Of a stretch of DNA of 64,000 bases, positions 16,912 through 25,064 are shown in pieces. Position numbers and translations under genes: made by a program. The stretch's first letter is position 1. Each line of letters opens with the position of its first letter. The notes beneath the pieces were generated by a model. It worked only from the letters and a program-made list of their open reading frames with translations, was not told where the DNA came from and made no database searches. This DNA is from JBLHZY01 sp050633265 (GTDB lineage: Bacteria > Pseudomonadota > Alphaproteobacteria > Rhodobacterales > Rhodobacteraceae), in NCBI GenBank assembly GCA_050633265.1, contig JBOEGE010000005.1, positions 558,001-622,000 on the forward strand, written 5' to 3'.

Positions 16912-17370
16912 ATGAGCAACTCAAGCACCATTTCCCGCAGAGCAGAGCGGATATCCGGCCTTAGCGTCCTGTGCTTTGGGCTTGCGATGCTCTTTTGGAT
17001 CATCCCAGCGCATACAGAAACGATCTCCTACGGCTGGATGCGCCCGCAGACCTTGCCCGCAATTGCCTGCTGGGGGCTCGTTGCCTTGGGCGCGGCCCAA
17101 ACGCTGATCGCAACCTCCCGCGCCACACAATCCACTCCCCTTCCCAACCGGCGCGATTTTGGCCGCGCTATGCTTGCTGCGGCCCTCATTGGCGCCGCCG
17201 CTTGGGCCATGGGGCGCTTTGGATTTCTGCCTGTGGCGCCACTTCTTTCAACGGCTCTGTTGCTGCTTCTTGGCGCGCGGCGCTGGGAATGGTTTGCCAT
17301 TGCCGCAGCTTGCGTTCCGCTCACAATCTGGGTGATCATCGTTGCCCTCTTGGGCAGAGCTTTGCCATGA
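16912..17370 (+). CDS. tripartite tricarboxylate transporter small membrane subunit (TctB family)
   Basis: A 152-residue protein with about four membrane helices, two near the N terminus (GLSVLCFGLAMLFWIIPA and QTLPAIACWGLVALGAAQTL) and two near the C terminus (LLSTALLLLLGAR; ACVPLTIWVIIVALLGRALP). This size and helix pattern, and the position between tctC and tctA genes, identify it as TctB; sequence conservation in this family is low. It partners TctA in the inner membrane. Confidence 0.88.
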   Translation: MSNSSTISRRAERISGLSVLCFGLAMLFWIIPAHTETISYGWMRPQTLPAIACWGLVALGAAQTLIATSRATQSTPLPNRRDFGRAMLAAALIGAAAWAMGRFGFLPVAPLLSTALLLLLGARRWEWFAIAAACVPLTIWVIIVALLGRALP

Positions 17371-17383
17371 GGGCGCGCGCAAA

Positions 17384-18889
17384 ATGGTAGACTTAGTAAC
17401 CATCCTCGCCGGGCTTGGCGATGCGTTTACCTTGATGAATCTGGCTTTCGTTATTCTGGGAGTGATGCTTGGCCAGATCGTTGGCGCGATCCCCGGTATT
17501 GGCCCGGTCATGGCCATGGCGATCGCCATTCCCTTCACCTTTGTGCTCGACCCATTGGTGGCGATTTCCTTTCTCGTTGGGATCAACAAAGGCGGCCTGT
17601 TTGGCGGCGCGATCCCGGCCATTTTGATCAACACACCGGGAACCCCAGATGCCGCAGCAACCGCGCTTGATGGCTACCCGCTCGCCCAGCAAGGCAAACC
17701 CCTCAAAGCAACAAAAATGGCGCTATATGCCTCCGTCACGGGGGATACTTTCTCCGATCTGATCCTGATCACAGTCGCAGCGCCTCTGGCCATTCTTTCG
17801 CTCAAAATGGGGCCCGTCGAAATCTGCGCCCTGATGATCTTCGCCTTCTCCATCATCGCCGGGCTGATCGGCAATTCCATGACAAAAGGCCTGATCGCAG
17901 CCCTCCTTGGCCTGCTCGCAGCGACTGTCGGGCTTGATCCAGAACACGGCACCCCCCGCCTCTATTTCGGCCATTTCGAGCTCTTTGATGGGCTGCCCCT
18001 TGTGGCCGTGGCCATTGGCATGCTCGCGGTCAGCGAAATTCTGCGCCGGATGGCCGCAGCAAGCCGTTCAGCGCCGCAACCCACCATCACCGCAGGCGAT
18101 GAAACCGACCCGGACAACACCAAGATCAGCCGCGCTGAATATTGGTCCTGCCGCTTTGCAATGGCGCGCGGCGCCTTAATAGGAACGGTTTTGGGCGCAG
18201 TTCCGGGGATCGGCTCAACAGCCGCAGGCTTCATGAGCTATGCCGCGACCCGCCGCGCCGCCCCCAATCCAGAGAGCTTTGGCAAAGGTAATATTCAAGG
18301 CATCGCCGCCACCGAATCCGCCAATTCCGCCGTCATGGGCGCCAATTTGATCCCGCTTTTGGCCATTGGTATCCCCGGCTCAATCTCGGCCGCGCTGCTC
18401 ATCTCGGCGTTCAAAATCCAAGGCATCCAGCCCGGCCCATTGCTCTTTCAAAACCAAGGCCGGCTGATCTATGGGCTGTTTGGCGCGATGATGATGGCCA
18501 ATCTGATGAACCTTGTCATCGGCCACGCCTCTTTGCGCATCTGGAGCCGGGTTGTACGCGCGCCCGAAGCGATCATTTTTCCGGCCGCTCTGCTGTTTTG
18601 CATCGCTGGGGTCTATGTCTCAACGGGGGGGATGTTTGGCGTCGCGATCATGCTGATTTCGGCGCTCATAGCCTATGCAATGCAAGCGCTTGGCTACCCG
18701 GTCATTGTCTTTATCATCGCGCTGTTTTTGGGCCCGAATTTCGAAAGCACCCTATCGCAATCGCTGGTCATTCTGGATGCAGATCCGCGCGCACTGATAC
18801 AGCACCCAATCGCGCTGGCACTTCTTCTTCTCGCCATCGGCTCGGGCTGGTATTTGGGGCGGCGCAGCCCCGATCCGCAAACGCTTTGA
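17384..18889 (+). CDS. tripartite tricarboxylate transporter large permease (TctA family)
   Basis: A 501-residue permease with about 12 hydrophobic segments. The duplicated family motif is present twice: GAIPGIGPVMAMAIAIPF near residue 35 and GAVPGIGSTAAGFMSY in the second half, with GGLFGGAIPAILINTPGTP between. The ATG at 17384 follows GAGGGCGCGC and lies 13 bases after the tctB stop. It is the ion-driven transport channel of the TctCBA system. It is convergent with rpe; no terminator hairpin with T-run was found in the 63 bases between. Confidence 0.94.
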   Translation: MVDLVTILAGLGDAFTLMNLAFVILGVMLGQIVGAIPGIGPVMAMAIAIPFTFVLDPLVAISFLVGINKGGLFGGAIPAILINTPGTPDAAATALDGYPLAQQGKPLKATKMALYASVTGDTFSDLILITVAAPLAILSLKMGPVEICALMIFAFSIIAGLIGNSMTKGLIAALLGLLAATVGLDPEHGTPRLYFGHFELFDGLPLVAVAIGMLAVSEILRRMAAASRSAPQPTITAGDETDPDNTKISRAEYWSCRFAMARGALIGTVLGAVPGIGSTAAGFMSYAATRRAAPNPESFGKGNIQGIAATESANSAVMGANLIPLLAIGIPGSISAALLISAFKIQGIQPGPLLFQNQGRLIYGLFGAMMMANLMNLVIGHASLRIWSRVVRAPEAIIFPAALLFCIAGVYVSTGGMFGVAIMLISALIAYAMQALGYPVIVFIIALFLGPNFESTLSQSLVILDADPRALIQHPIALALLLLAIGSGWYLGRRSPDPQTL

Positions 18890-18952
18890 TCCGGCAGGCC
18901 CCGTTAACCTTCCTTAACGCTCGGTCTGAATGGCACAGGCAAAATATCCAGA

Positions 18953-19651
18953 TCAGCCCAAGCTGCGCACAGCCTCAGCCGTCGCACGGATCGCGCGAAT
19001 ATTCTCGCCATATGGTGCCGGATTGGCCACGGAACCGCCTTTGAAAACAGCCGAACCCGCAACCAAAACATCCGCGCCCGCCGCAGCAACAAGCGGCGCG
19101 GTTACCGGATCAACACCGCCATCAATCTCAATGTGAATGGGGCGATCCCCGATCATCGCGCGCAGTTCTGTAACCTTTTCAATCTGGCTGTGAATGAATT
19201 TTTGCCCCCCAAAACCGGGGTTTACCGTCATCACACAGACCAAATCGACCATATCAAGCAGATGGGTAATGCTTGCCGCTGGCGTGCCCGGGTTTAGCGC
19301 AACGCCGGCCTTGGCCCCTGCTCCGCGGATCGCTTGAAGCGTGCGATGAATATGCGGGCCGGCCTCAACATGGGCGGTGATGATATCCGCGCCCGCTTGC
19401 GCAAAAGCATCAATATAGGGATCAACCGGCGCGATCATCAGATGAACATCCATAACGCCCTTAATATGCGGGCGGATCGCTGCGCAGGTCGCCGGGCCAA
19501 AGGTGATATTGGGAACGAAATGCCCATCCATGACATCCACATGCACCCAATCACAGCCCTGCGCTTCAATCGCTTCACATTCCGCGCCGAAATTGGCAAA
19601 ATCCGAAGCTAGGATGCTTGGGGCGATTTTGATGCTGCGATCAAAGCTCAT
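18953..19651 (-). CDS. rpe: ribulose-phosphate 3-epimerase
   Basis: A 232-residue TIM-barrel enzyme that interconverts ribulose 5-phosphate and xylulose 5-phosphate in the pentose phosphate and Calvin pathways. Family residues are clear: IAPSILASDFANFG at the start, His37 and Asp39 of HVDVMDGHFVPN, His70 of DVHLMI, the MTVNPGFGGQKF loop, the second catalytic Asp in IDGGVD, and the phosphate-binding VAGSAVF. AAAGGA precedes the ATG. It appears as a single gene, convergent with tctA and divergent from the AraC regulator. Confidence 0.96.
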   Translation of the reverse strand: MSFDRSIKIAPSILASDFANFGAECEAIEAQGCDWVHVDVMDGHFVPNITFGPATCAAIRPHIKGVMDVHLMIAPVDPYIDAFAQAGADIITAHVEAGPHIHRTLQAIRGAGAKAGVALNPGTPAASITHLLDMVDLVCVMTVNPGFGGQKFIHSQIEKVTELRAMIGDRPIHIEIDGGVDPVTAPLVAAAGADVLVAGSAVFKGGSVANPAPYGENIRAIRATAEAVRSLG

Positions 19652-19820
19652 GGGGCGATTCCTTTTGGCCTATGGTTGGGCGTTTTGTGCCTGTTTTGGC
19701 TTGGCTTGTCACCACTTGGCGCATGCATTCCACGCGGATCACAACATAGCCTTGGGTTTTCAGGCGGTAATTTGATATTTAGGTGGAAAATTTTCGATTT
19801 TTGCGCTCTATACTGATCTC

Positions 19821-20666
19821 ATGGAAATGATCACCCAAAGCACCGCTGCGATCCTTGGCCCCAAAGCCGCCTATCATTTTGCCCGGATCGAACTGAGCCG
19901 CAGCAAGCCGCGCGCCCTGCACAGCCAAGATTATTACGAACTCTTCTGGCTGATCAATGGCCGCGCGCATCACTATACCGGCGCGCCCCAATCCCCAAAC
20001 CGTCAAACCCTCTCAGAGGGCGATCTTGTTTTCATGCCGCCCAATCGGCCCCATGCTCTGCAAGGCCTTGGCGAGGATGCACATTTGGTCAATCTTGTGA
20101 TCCAGGAGGAGGTGATCAAACGCCTCTCAGCCCATGCTTTTGGCAGCCGTTATTTCTGGGGCGATGGCCCGCAAATTCTGCACCGTGATATGCGCCAGCT
20201 CTCTTCGCTATCGCACGAGGCCCTCGCGCTTGAGACCGCCCCGCGATCTGCGCTGTATATCGAGGCCTTCCTGCTCAGCCTGCTCGCCCAACTTGAACGC
20301 GAAGCCCCCGGCCTTCCTGACAGCGCGCCCAAATGGCTGGTTGAGGCCTGCAAACGGGCGCACGATCCTGAAATCTTTTGCCACGGCGCGGCCGGGCTTG
20401 CCTCTGTGGCGCGCAAATCCCATGCGCATGTTAGCCGCAGCCTGCAAAAACACCTCGGCCAAACGCCTTCGGATTATATGAACCATATCCGTATGGAACA
20501 CGCCGCGCGTTGCCTTGCCGGAACGGGCGAACCGCTTGCCGAGATCGCCCAAAGCTGCGGCATCGCCAATATGAGCCATTTTCACCGCCTCTTTCGCGCC
20601 CAACATGGGCTGACCCCGCGCCAATATCGCCAGCGCTTTCAAAAAGACGTTGCCCAACCTATTTGA
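19821..20666 (+). CDS. AraC-family transcriptional regulator with N-terminal cupin
   Basis: A 281-residue regulator: a cupin-like sensing domain (about residues 20-110, HSQDYYELFWLINGRAHHYTG and GDLVFMPPNRPHALQG) and a two-part AraC DNA-binding domain in the last 100 residues (LASVARKSHAHVSRSLQKHL; EIAQSCGIANMSHFHRLFR; QHGLTPRQYRQRF). No ribosome site stands out before the ATG, and TATACT lies seven bases upstream, so the message may be nearly leaderless. It precedes deoC by 96 bases on the same strand and may control deoC-ALDH, though control of rpe or distant genes cannot be excluded. Confidence 0.88.
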   Translation: MEMITQSTAAILGPKAAYHFARIELSRSKPRALHSQDYYELFWLINGRAHHYTGAPQSPNRQTLSEGDLVFMPPNRPHALQGLGEDAHLVNLVIQEEVIKRLSAHAFGSRYFWGDGPQILHRDMRQLSSLSHEALALETAPRSALYIEAFLLSLLAQLEREAPGLPDSAPKWLVEACKRAHDPEIFCHGAAGLASVARKSHAHVSRSLQKHLGQTPSDYMNHIRMEHAARCLAGTGEPLAEIAQSCGIANMSHFHRLFRAQHGLTPRQYRQRFQKDVAQPI

Positions 20667-20761
20667 CCATTTGGTAAAACCTTGCCAAGTCTTTTAAGCC
20701 GTGCGACTTTGCGCAGGTAATTCGTATCAGACCGCCCCGTTTCGCAAGCCAAGAGGCCCGC

Positions 20762-21781
20762 ATGACATCCCCCGACCAAACCAACGAAAGCGTTGATATC
20801 GCTGCTGATATCCGCTCGGCGCAACTGCCCCAACTGCATGAGCCGCGCAATCCCGGGATGCCGCTCGATCTGGGCTGGGTGCGCCGCGCGCAGGCCAATA
20901 CCTCTGCGATTGAGCGCCGCGCAAGCACCATCGGCGCGCGCCGTTCGGTGAAGAAAGAGTACCAAGCGGCCTGGCTGCTTAAGGCGATCACCCTCATCGA
21001 TCTGACAACCCTTTCTGGCGATGATACGCCTGGGCGCGTCCGCCGTCTCTGCGCCAAAGCGGCCAATCCTGTGCGCACTGATATATTGAACGCGCTCAAT
21101 ATGGGCCCGATCACAACCGGCGCGGTCTGTGTCTATCACGAAATGGTCCCAACAGCCGTCGAAGCGCTGCGCGGCACGGGCATCCCCGTTGCGGCCGTTT
21201 CAACGGGCTTTCCTGCCGGGCTTTCGCCGTTTCATCTGCGCGTTGCAGAGATCGAGGAAAGCGTTGCCGCGGGCGCAGAAGAAATCGACATCGTGATATC
21301 CCGCCGCCATGCGCTGACCGGAAATTGGCAAGCGCTTTACGATGAGATGCGCGAATTTCGCGCCGCTTGCGGCGATGCCCATGTGAAAGCCATCCTTGCC
21401 ACGGGCGAGCTGGGAACCTTGCGAAATGTCGCGCGCGCTTCACTGGTTTGCATGATGGCGGGCGCGGATTTCATCAAGACCTCAACCGGCAAAGAACCGG
21501 TCAACGCGACCCTGCCCGTGAGCCTTGTGATGATGCGCGCGATCCGCGAATATCACGCCCGAACCGGCATCCGGATCGGCTACAAACCCGCCGGCGGCAT
21601 CTCCAAAGCCAAAGACGCGCTGACCTATCTTGCCCTCGTCAAAGAAGAGCTCGGCGATCGCTGGCTCATGCCCGATATGTTCCGCTTTGGCGCCTCGTCC
21701 CTTTTGGGCGATATTGAGCGCCAGCTCGAGCATCACGTAACCGGCCAATATTCGGCCTCCTACCGCCATCCAATGGGGTAA
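20762..21781 (+). CDS. deoC: deoxyribose-phosphate aldolase
   Basis: A 339-residue class I aldolase that cleaves 2-deoxyribose 5-phosphate into glyceraldehyde 3-phosphate and acetaldehyde. Schiff-base Lys239 lies in DFIKTSTGK, the second active-site Lys275 in GYKPAGGI, and Asp177 in EIDIVI matches the catalytic Asp of the family. The protein is longer than the E. coli enzyme because of a roughly 70-residue N-terminal extension, as in the animal and many alphaproteobacterial forms. AAGAGG lies before the ATG. The stop is three bases before the double aldehyde dehydrogenase gene, so the acetaldehyde made here is probably oxidised by that enzyme. Confidence 0.95.
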   Translation: MTSPDQTNESVDIAADIRSAQLPQLHEPRNPGMPLDLGWVRRAQANTSAIERRASTIGARRSVKKEYQAAWLLKAITLIDLTTLSGDDTPGRVRRLCAKAANPVRTDILNALNMGPITTGAVCVYHEMVPTAVEALRGTGIPVAAVSTGFPAGLSPFHLRVAEIEESVAAGAEEIDIVISRRHALTGNWQALYDEMREFRAACGDAHVKAILATGELGTLRNVARASLVCMMAGADFIKTSTGKEPVNATLPVSLVMMRAIREYHARTGIRIGYKPAGGISKAKDALTYLALVKEELGDRWLMPDMFRFGASSLLGDIERQLEHHVTGQYSASYRHPMG

Positions 21782-21784
21782 ACC

Positions 21785-24118
21785 ATGAGCGTTAAAGAGA
21801 TTTTTGAGACGATGGATTATGGCACGGCCCCCGAAAGCGCCGCCGAAGCACTGGCTTGGTTGGTGGATGGCGGCGATCGGTTTGGCCAGTTTATTGACGG
21901 TAAAATGACCGCGCCAACCGATGGGTTTGAGAGCCGCAATCCCGCCACTGGCGAAGTGCTCGCAACCCTGAGCCAAGCCACGCAAAGCGATGTGGATGCC
22001 GCCGTTGCTGCTGCGCGCAAAGCCCAGCCGAAATGGGCAAAACGCCCCGGCCATGAGCGCGCGAAATACCTCTATGCGCTTGCCCGCTTGATCCAAAAAC
22101 ACGCGCGCCTCTTCTCGGTTCTTGAGACACTGGACAATGGCAAACCGATCCGCGAAGCGCGCGATGCAGATATCCCGCTTGTGGCCCGCCATTTCTACTA
22201 TCACGCAGGCATGGCTCAGCTGATGGAAGAGGAAATGCCCGACCGTGAAGCGCTTGGGGTTTGCGGCCAGATCATCCCATGGAACTTTCCGCTTTTGATG
22301 CTCGCCTGGAAAATCGCGCCTGCGATTGCGATGGGCAATACTGTTGTTCTGAAGCCTGCGGAATATACCTCGCTTACCGCACTGCTTTTCGCGCAAATCT
22401 GCACCGAGGCGGGCCTGCCCAAAGGCGTGATCAACATCGTAACCGGCGATGGCGCCGTTGGCGAAATGATCACGACCCACCCGGGGATCGACAAAATCGC
22501 CTTCACAGGCAGCACCTCTGTTGGGCGGCACATCCGCGAAGCGACCGCCGGATCGGGCAAGGCGCTCACGCTCGAGCTGGGCGGAAAATCCCCCTATATC
22601 GTCTTTGATGACGCCGATATCGACAGCGCCATTGAAGGGCTTGTTGATGCAATCTGGTTCAACCAAGGCCAGGTTTGCTGCGCCGGTTCGCGCTTGATTG
22701 TAAGCGAGGCCATTGCGGATGATTTCTATACCCGCCTCAAGGCGCGGATGGCCAAATTGCGCATCGGCTCGCCGCTGGATAAATCCATTGATGTGGGCGC
22801 CGTGGTTGATCCGGTGCAGCTCGCGACCATCACCAAACTTGTCGCAGACAATCCAGAAGGCGAGCATTATCAACCGGTTGCGGCGCCAGAGGGCTGCTTC
22901 TATCCGCCAACGCTGATCACCGGGCTGCACCCTGCCTCAACCCTGATGCAAGAAGAAATCTTCGGGCCTGTGCTTGTCGCCACGACCTTTCGCACACCGG
23001 ATGAGGCCATTGAGATCGCCAATAATACGCGCTATGGCCTCGCCGCAACCGTCTGGAGCGAGAACCTGAACCTTGCGCTTGATATCGCGCCCAAACTTGC
23101 CGCCGGGATCGTTTGGATCAACGCAACCAACCTCTTTGATGCGGCCGCCGGATTTGGCGGCGTTCGCGAAAGCGGCTTTGGGCGCGAAGGCGGCTGGGAG
23201 GGGCTCGCGGCCTATACCAAACCCATCGGAAAAGCCAAACCGATCAAACAGATCACCGCCGCACCCCAGCCAGAAAACATCGAAATCCCGGCGATGGATC
23301 GCACGGCCAAGCTCTATATCGGCGGCAAACAAGCCCGCCCCGATAGCGGCTATTCCCGCCCGGTTTGGTCGCCGCGCGGCAAGCTTTTGGGCCACGCCTC
23401 ACTTGCCAGCCGCAAAGATATTCGCAATGCGGTTGAGGCCGCACATGCCGCCAAAGGCTGGAGCAAAACCACCGCCCATCTGCGCGCGCAAATCCTCTAT
23501 TTCATTGGCGAAAACCTATCCGCCCGCAGCGATGAATTCGCCGCCCGTATCCAAGACCTCACCGGCACCAATGCAGGCAAAGCCCAAGCCGAAGTTGAAA
23601 GCGCGATCAACACGCTGTTTACCTTCGCCGCATGGGCCGACAAGCTTGATGGGGCGGCCAAAGGCGTGCCCTTGCGCGGGCTTGCGGTAGCTGTCAATGA
23701 ACCGATCGGCGTGATTGGCGCGCTTTGCGATGATGCAGCCCCTCTCGCGGGCCTCGTCTTGGCAATGGCGCCCGCAATCGCGATGGGCAACCGTGTTGTG
23801 CTTGCGGCAAGCCAGCCCTACCCGCTTGCCGCTACGGATTTCGCGCAAGTGCTTGATACTTCTGATGTTCCCGGCGGTGTTGTGAACATCCTCACCGGGG
23901 ATCACAGCGCCCTTGCGGCCCCGCTCGCAGGGCATCTGGGCGTTGATGCGATGTGGAGTTTTTCTTCCTCAGACCTCTCCAAAGAGATTGAACAGGCCTC
24001 GGCTGACAATCTCAAACGCACATGGGTCAACAACGGCCAAACGCGCGAATATTCAGCCCGCGATTGGCTTTCGCAATGCGTTGAGAGCAAAACGATCTGG
24101 GTGCCCTACGGCGAATAA
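21785..24118 (+). CDS. double-domain aldehyde dehydrogenase, ALDH16 type
   Basis: A 777-residue protein of two ALDH domains. Domain 1 (about 35-480) is complete: PWNFP with Asn167, Lys190 in LKPAE, FTGSTSVGR, Glu264 in LELGGKS and catalytic Cys298 in NQGQVCCAG, then EEIFGPV. Domain 2 (about 505-777) keeps the fold (IGGKQARPDSGYSRPVWSP; DDAAPLAGLVLAMAPAIAMG) but lacks the PWN, ELGGK and GQxC motifs, so it should be inactive. This is the layout of ALDH16, where the second domain is structural. The gene is coupled to deoC (three-base gap) and would turn acetaldehyde into acetate with NAD. The substrate is inferred from this context. Confidence 0.93.
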   Translation: MSVKEIFETMDYGTAPESAAEALAWLVDGGDRFGQFIDGKMTAPTDGFESRNPATGEVLATLSQATQSDVDAAVAAARKAQPKWAKRPGHERAKYLYALARLIQKHARLFSVLETLDNGKPIREARDADIPLVARHFYYHAGMAQLMEEEMPDREALGVCGQIIPWNFPLLMLAWKIAPAIAMGNTVVLKPAEYTSLTALLFAQICTEAGLPKGVINIVTGDGAVGEMITTHPGIDKIAFTGSTSVGRHIREATAGSGKALTLELGGKSPYIVFDDADIDSAIEGLVDAIWFNQGQVCCAGSRLIVSEAIADDFYTRLKARMAKLRIGSPLDKSIDVGAVVDPVQLATITKLVADNPEGEHYQPVAAPEGCFYPPTLITGLHPASTLMQEEIFGPVLVATTFRTPDEAIEIANNTRYGLAATVWSENLNLALDIAPKLAAGIVWINATNLFDAAAGFGGVRESGFGREGGWEGLAAYTKPIGKAKPIKQITAAPQPENIEIPAMDRTAKLYIGGKQARPDSGYSRPVWSPRGKLLGHASLASRKDIRNAVEAAHAAKGWSKTTAHLRAQILYFIGENLSARSDEFAARIQDLTGTNAGKAQAEVESAINTLFTFAAWADKLDGAAKGVPLRGLAVAVNEPIGVIGALCDDAAPLAGLVLAMAPAIAMGNRVVLAASQPYPLAATDFAQVLDTSDVPGGVVNILTGDHSALAAPLAGHLGVDAMWSFSSSDLSKEIEQASADNLKRTWVNNGQTREYSARDWLSQCVESKTIWVPYGE

Positions 24119-24136
24119 AGAAATGCCGGGGCGCCG

Positions 24137-24787
24137 CTATTTGCGCCCCTTGCCGCGCCATGTCCCAAGCCAGCCTTTGGCCTTTTGACGGGTTTGATCG
24201 GCGCGCGCATCCAATGTATCCCATGCGTCTTCGGCATCCTCGATCAGCGGATCAATCGTGCGCTCGCGAAACTGCGCCAGCATCCGCCAGATCATCAGAA
24301 TCGCAAAACCCAGTATCACCAAAATGAAGATGTTGAGATAGGGGATCAGCCGCACATCGGGGCGAGAAACCGCCTTCACCCCAACCGCATTTGGGTAGAT
24401 CGTGAAGAACTCATTGCGCCAGCCGTAATGCTTCAGCGCAACCCACTGCGGCTCCGCTTTGGTTGAGGCAAGATCGCTCGCTTCGGTCTGCAAATTGGAA
24501 CTGTCGAGCTTGAAATATGGCGGCCAGCCCCAGCCCGTATCTTCATTGCGGTAAACCATGACCTTGCCATTGGGTCTCACCACATTGATAAAACGCACAT
24601 CGCGGTTGGCGGCGGTCGTTGTTCCTGTATCGGGGGCGGCCCAAAAGATCGAATTCTCGCCAAAATCAATCCGCCGCACATCCGTATCCACAATCCGAAC
24701 GATATCGCGCTGCGGCAAAGTATAGTGCAAAAAAGCACCGGCAAAAAGCAGGACCAAGATCAGCAACGTCCATTTTACATAGCGCAT
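24137..24787 (-). CDS. DUF1523-like membrane protein, last gene of the AAA+ cassette
   Basis: A 216-residue protein of unknown function that I match to DUF1523 from memory. It has a membrane helix at residues 5-24 (VKWTLLILVLLFAGAFLHYT), a roughly 120-residue region that should face the periplasm (DTDVRRIDFG, a VMVYRNEDTGWGWPPYFK segment), a second helix at about 148-170 (IPYLNIFILVILGFAILMIW) and a charged cytoplasmic tail rich in Asp and Lys. GAGGGGCG precedes the ATG. It lies 10 bases after the two-helix protein gene and is the end of the minus-strand cassette that carries an AAA+ ATPase, so it may anchor or signal to that machine from the membrane. Confidence 0.72.
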   Translation of the reverse strand: MRYVKWTLLILVLLFAGAFLHYTLPQRDIVRIVDTDVRRIDFGENSIFWAAPDTGTTTAANRDVRFINVVRPNGKVMVYRNEDTGWGWPPYFKLDSSNLQTEASDLASTKAEPQWVALKHYGWRNEFFTIYPNAVGVKAVSRPDVRLIPYLNIFILVILGFAILMIWRMLAQFRERTIDPLIEDAEDAWDTLDARADQTRQKAKGWLGTWRGKGRK

Positions 24788-24797
24788 TTATCGCCCC

Positions 24798-25064
24798 TCA
24801 CATGAAATTCGTAACGTAGAGCATCACACCGATCACCACGACCGGAACAATAAAAATCAGCAATAGCGCCTTGCGTCGCAAAGAGCCATCATAGGCTTTC
24901 AACCCGGCCTTAACGAAATCGTCTCGATCGCCAATACTGCCTGTTTCGGCCCATTTCTTTTCAAGTTTCTCTTTGCGCACCGAGCGCGAATAAAACGAAA
25001 CCATCAGATAAATCACACCAACAGCGAGAAATCCAAAAACGGCCAGTCGGATCATTGCAATCAT
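24798..25064 (-). CDS. small two-helix membrane protein of unknown function
   Basis: An 88-residue protein with one helix at residues 5-21 (IRLAVFGFLAVGVIYLMVSF), a charged middle (RSVRKEKLEKKWAETGSIGDRDDF) and a second helix at about 67-86 (ALLLIFIVPVVVIGVMLYV). The ATG at 25064 overlaps the upstream stop codon by four bases, supporting this start over one 27 bases earlier. I do not recognise a family. Its constant coupling to the neighbour and its place before the DUF1523-like gene suggest a membrane part of the same unit. Confidence 0.72.
   Translation of the reverse strand: MIAMIRLAVFGFLAVGVIYLMVSFYSRSVRKEKLEKKWAETGSIGDRDDFVKAGLKAYDGSLRRKALLLIFIVPVVVIGVMLYVTNFM

Noticed and set aside
18902..18918. 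GTTAACCTTCCTTAAC inverted repeat between tctA and rpe as a terminator
   Set aside because: Five-base arms, AT-rich, and no T-run follow; too weak to call.
21482..22930. 482-codon minus-strand frame opposite deoC and the aldehyde dehydrogenase
   Set aside because: Both plus-strand proteins are complete with active-site residues; the antisense product has no recognisable feature.
24128..24149. GGGGCGC/GCGCCCC stem near the end of the DUF1523-like gene as a terminator
   Set aside because: It overlaps the coding end and lacks a T-run on either strand.
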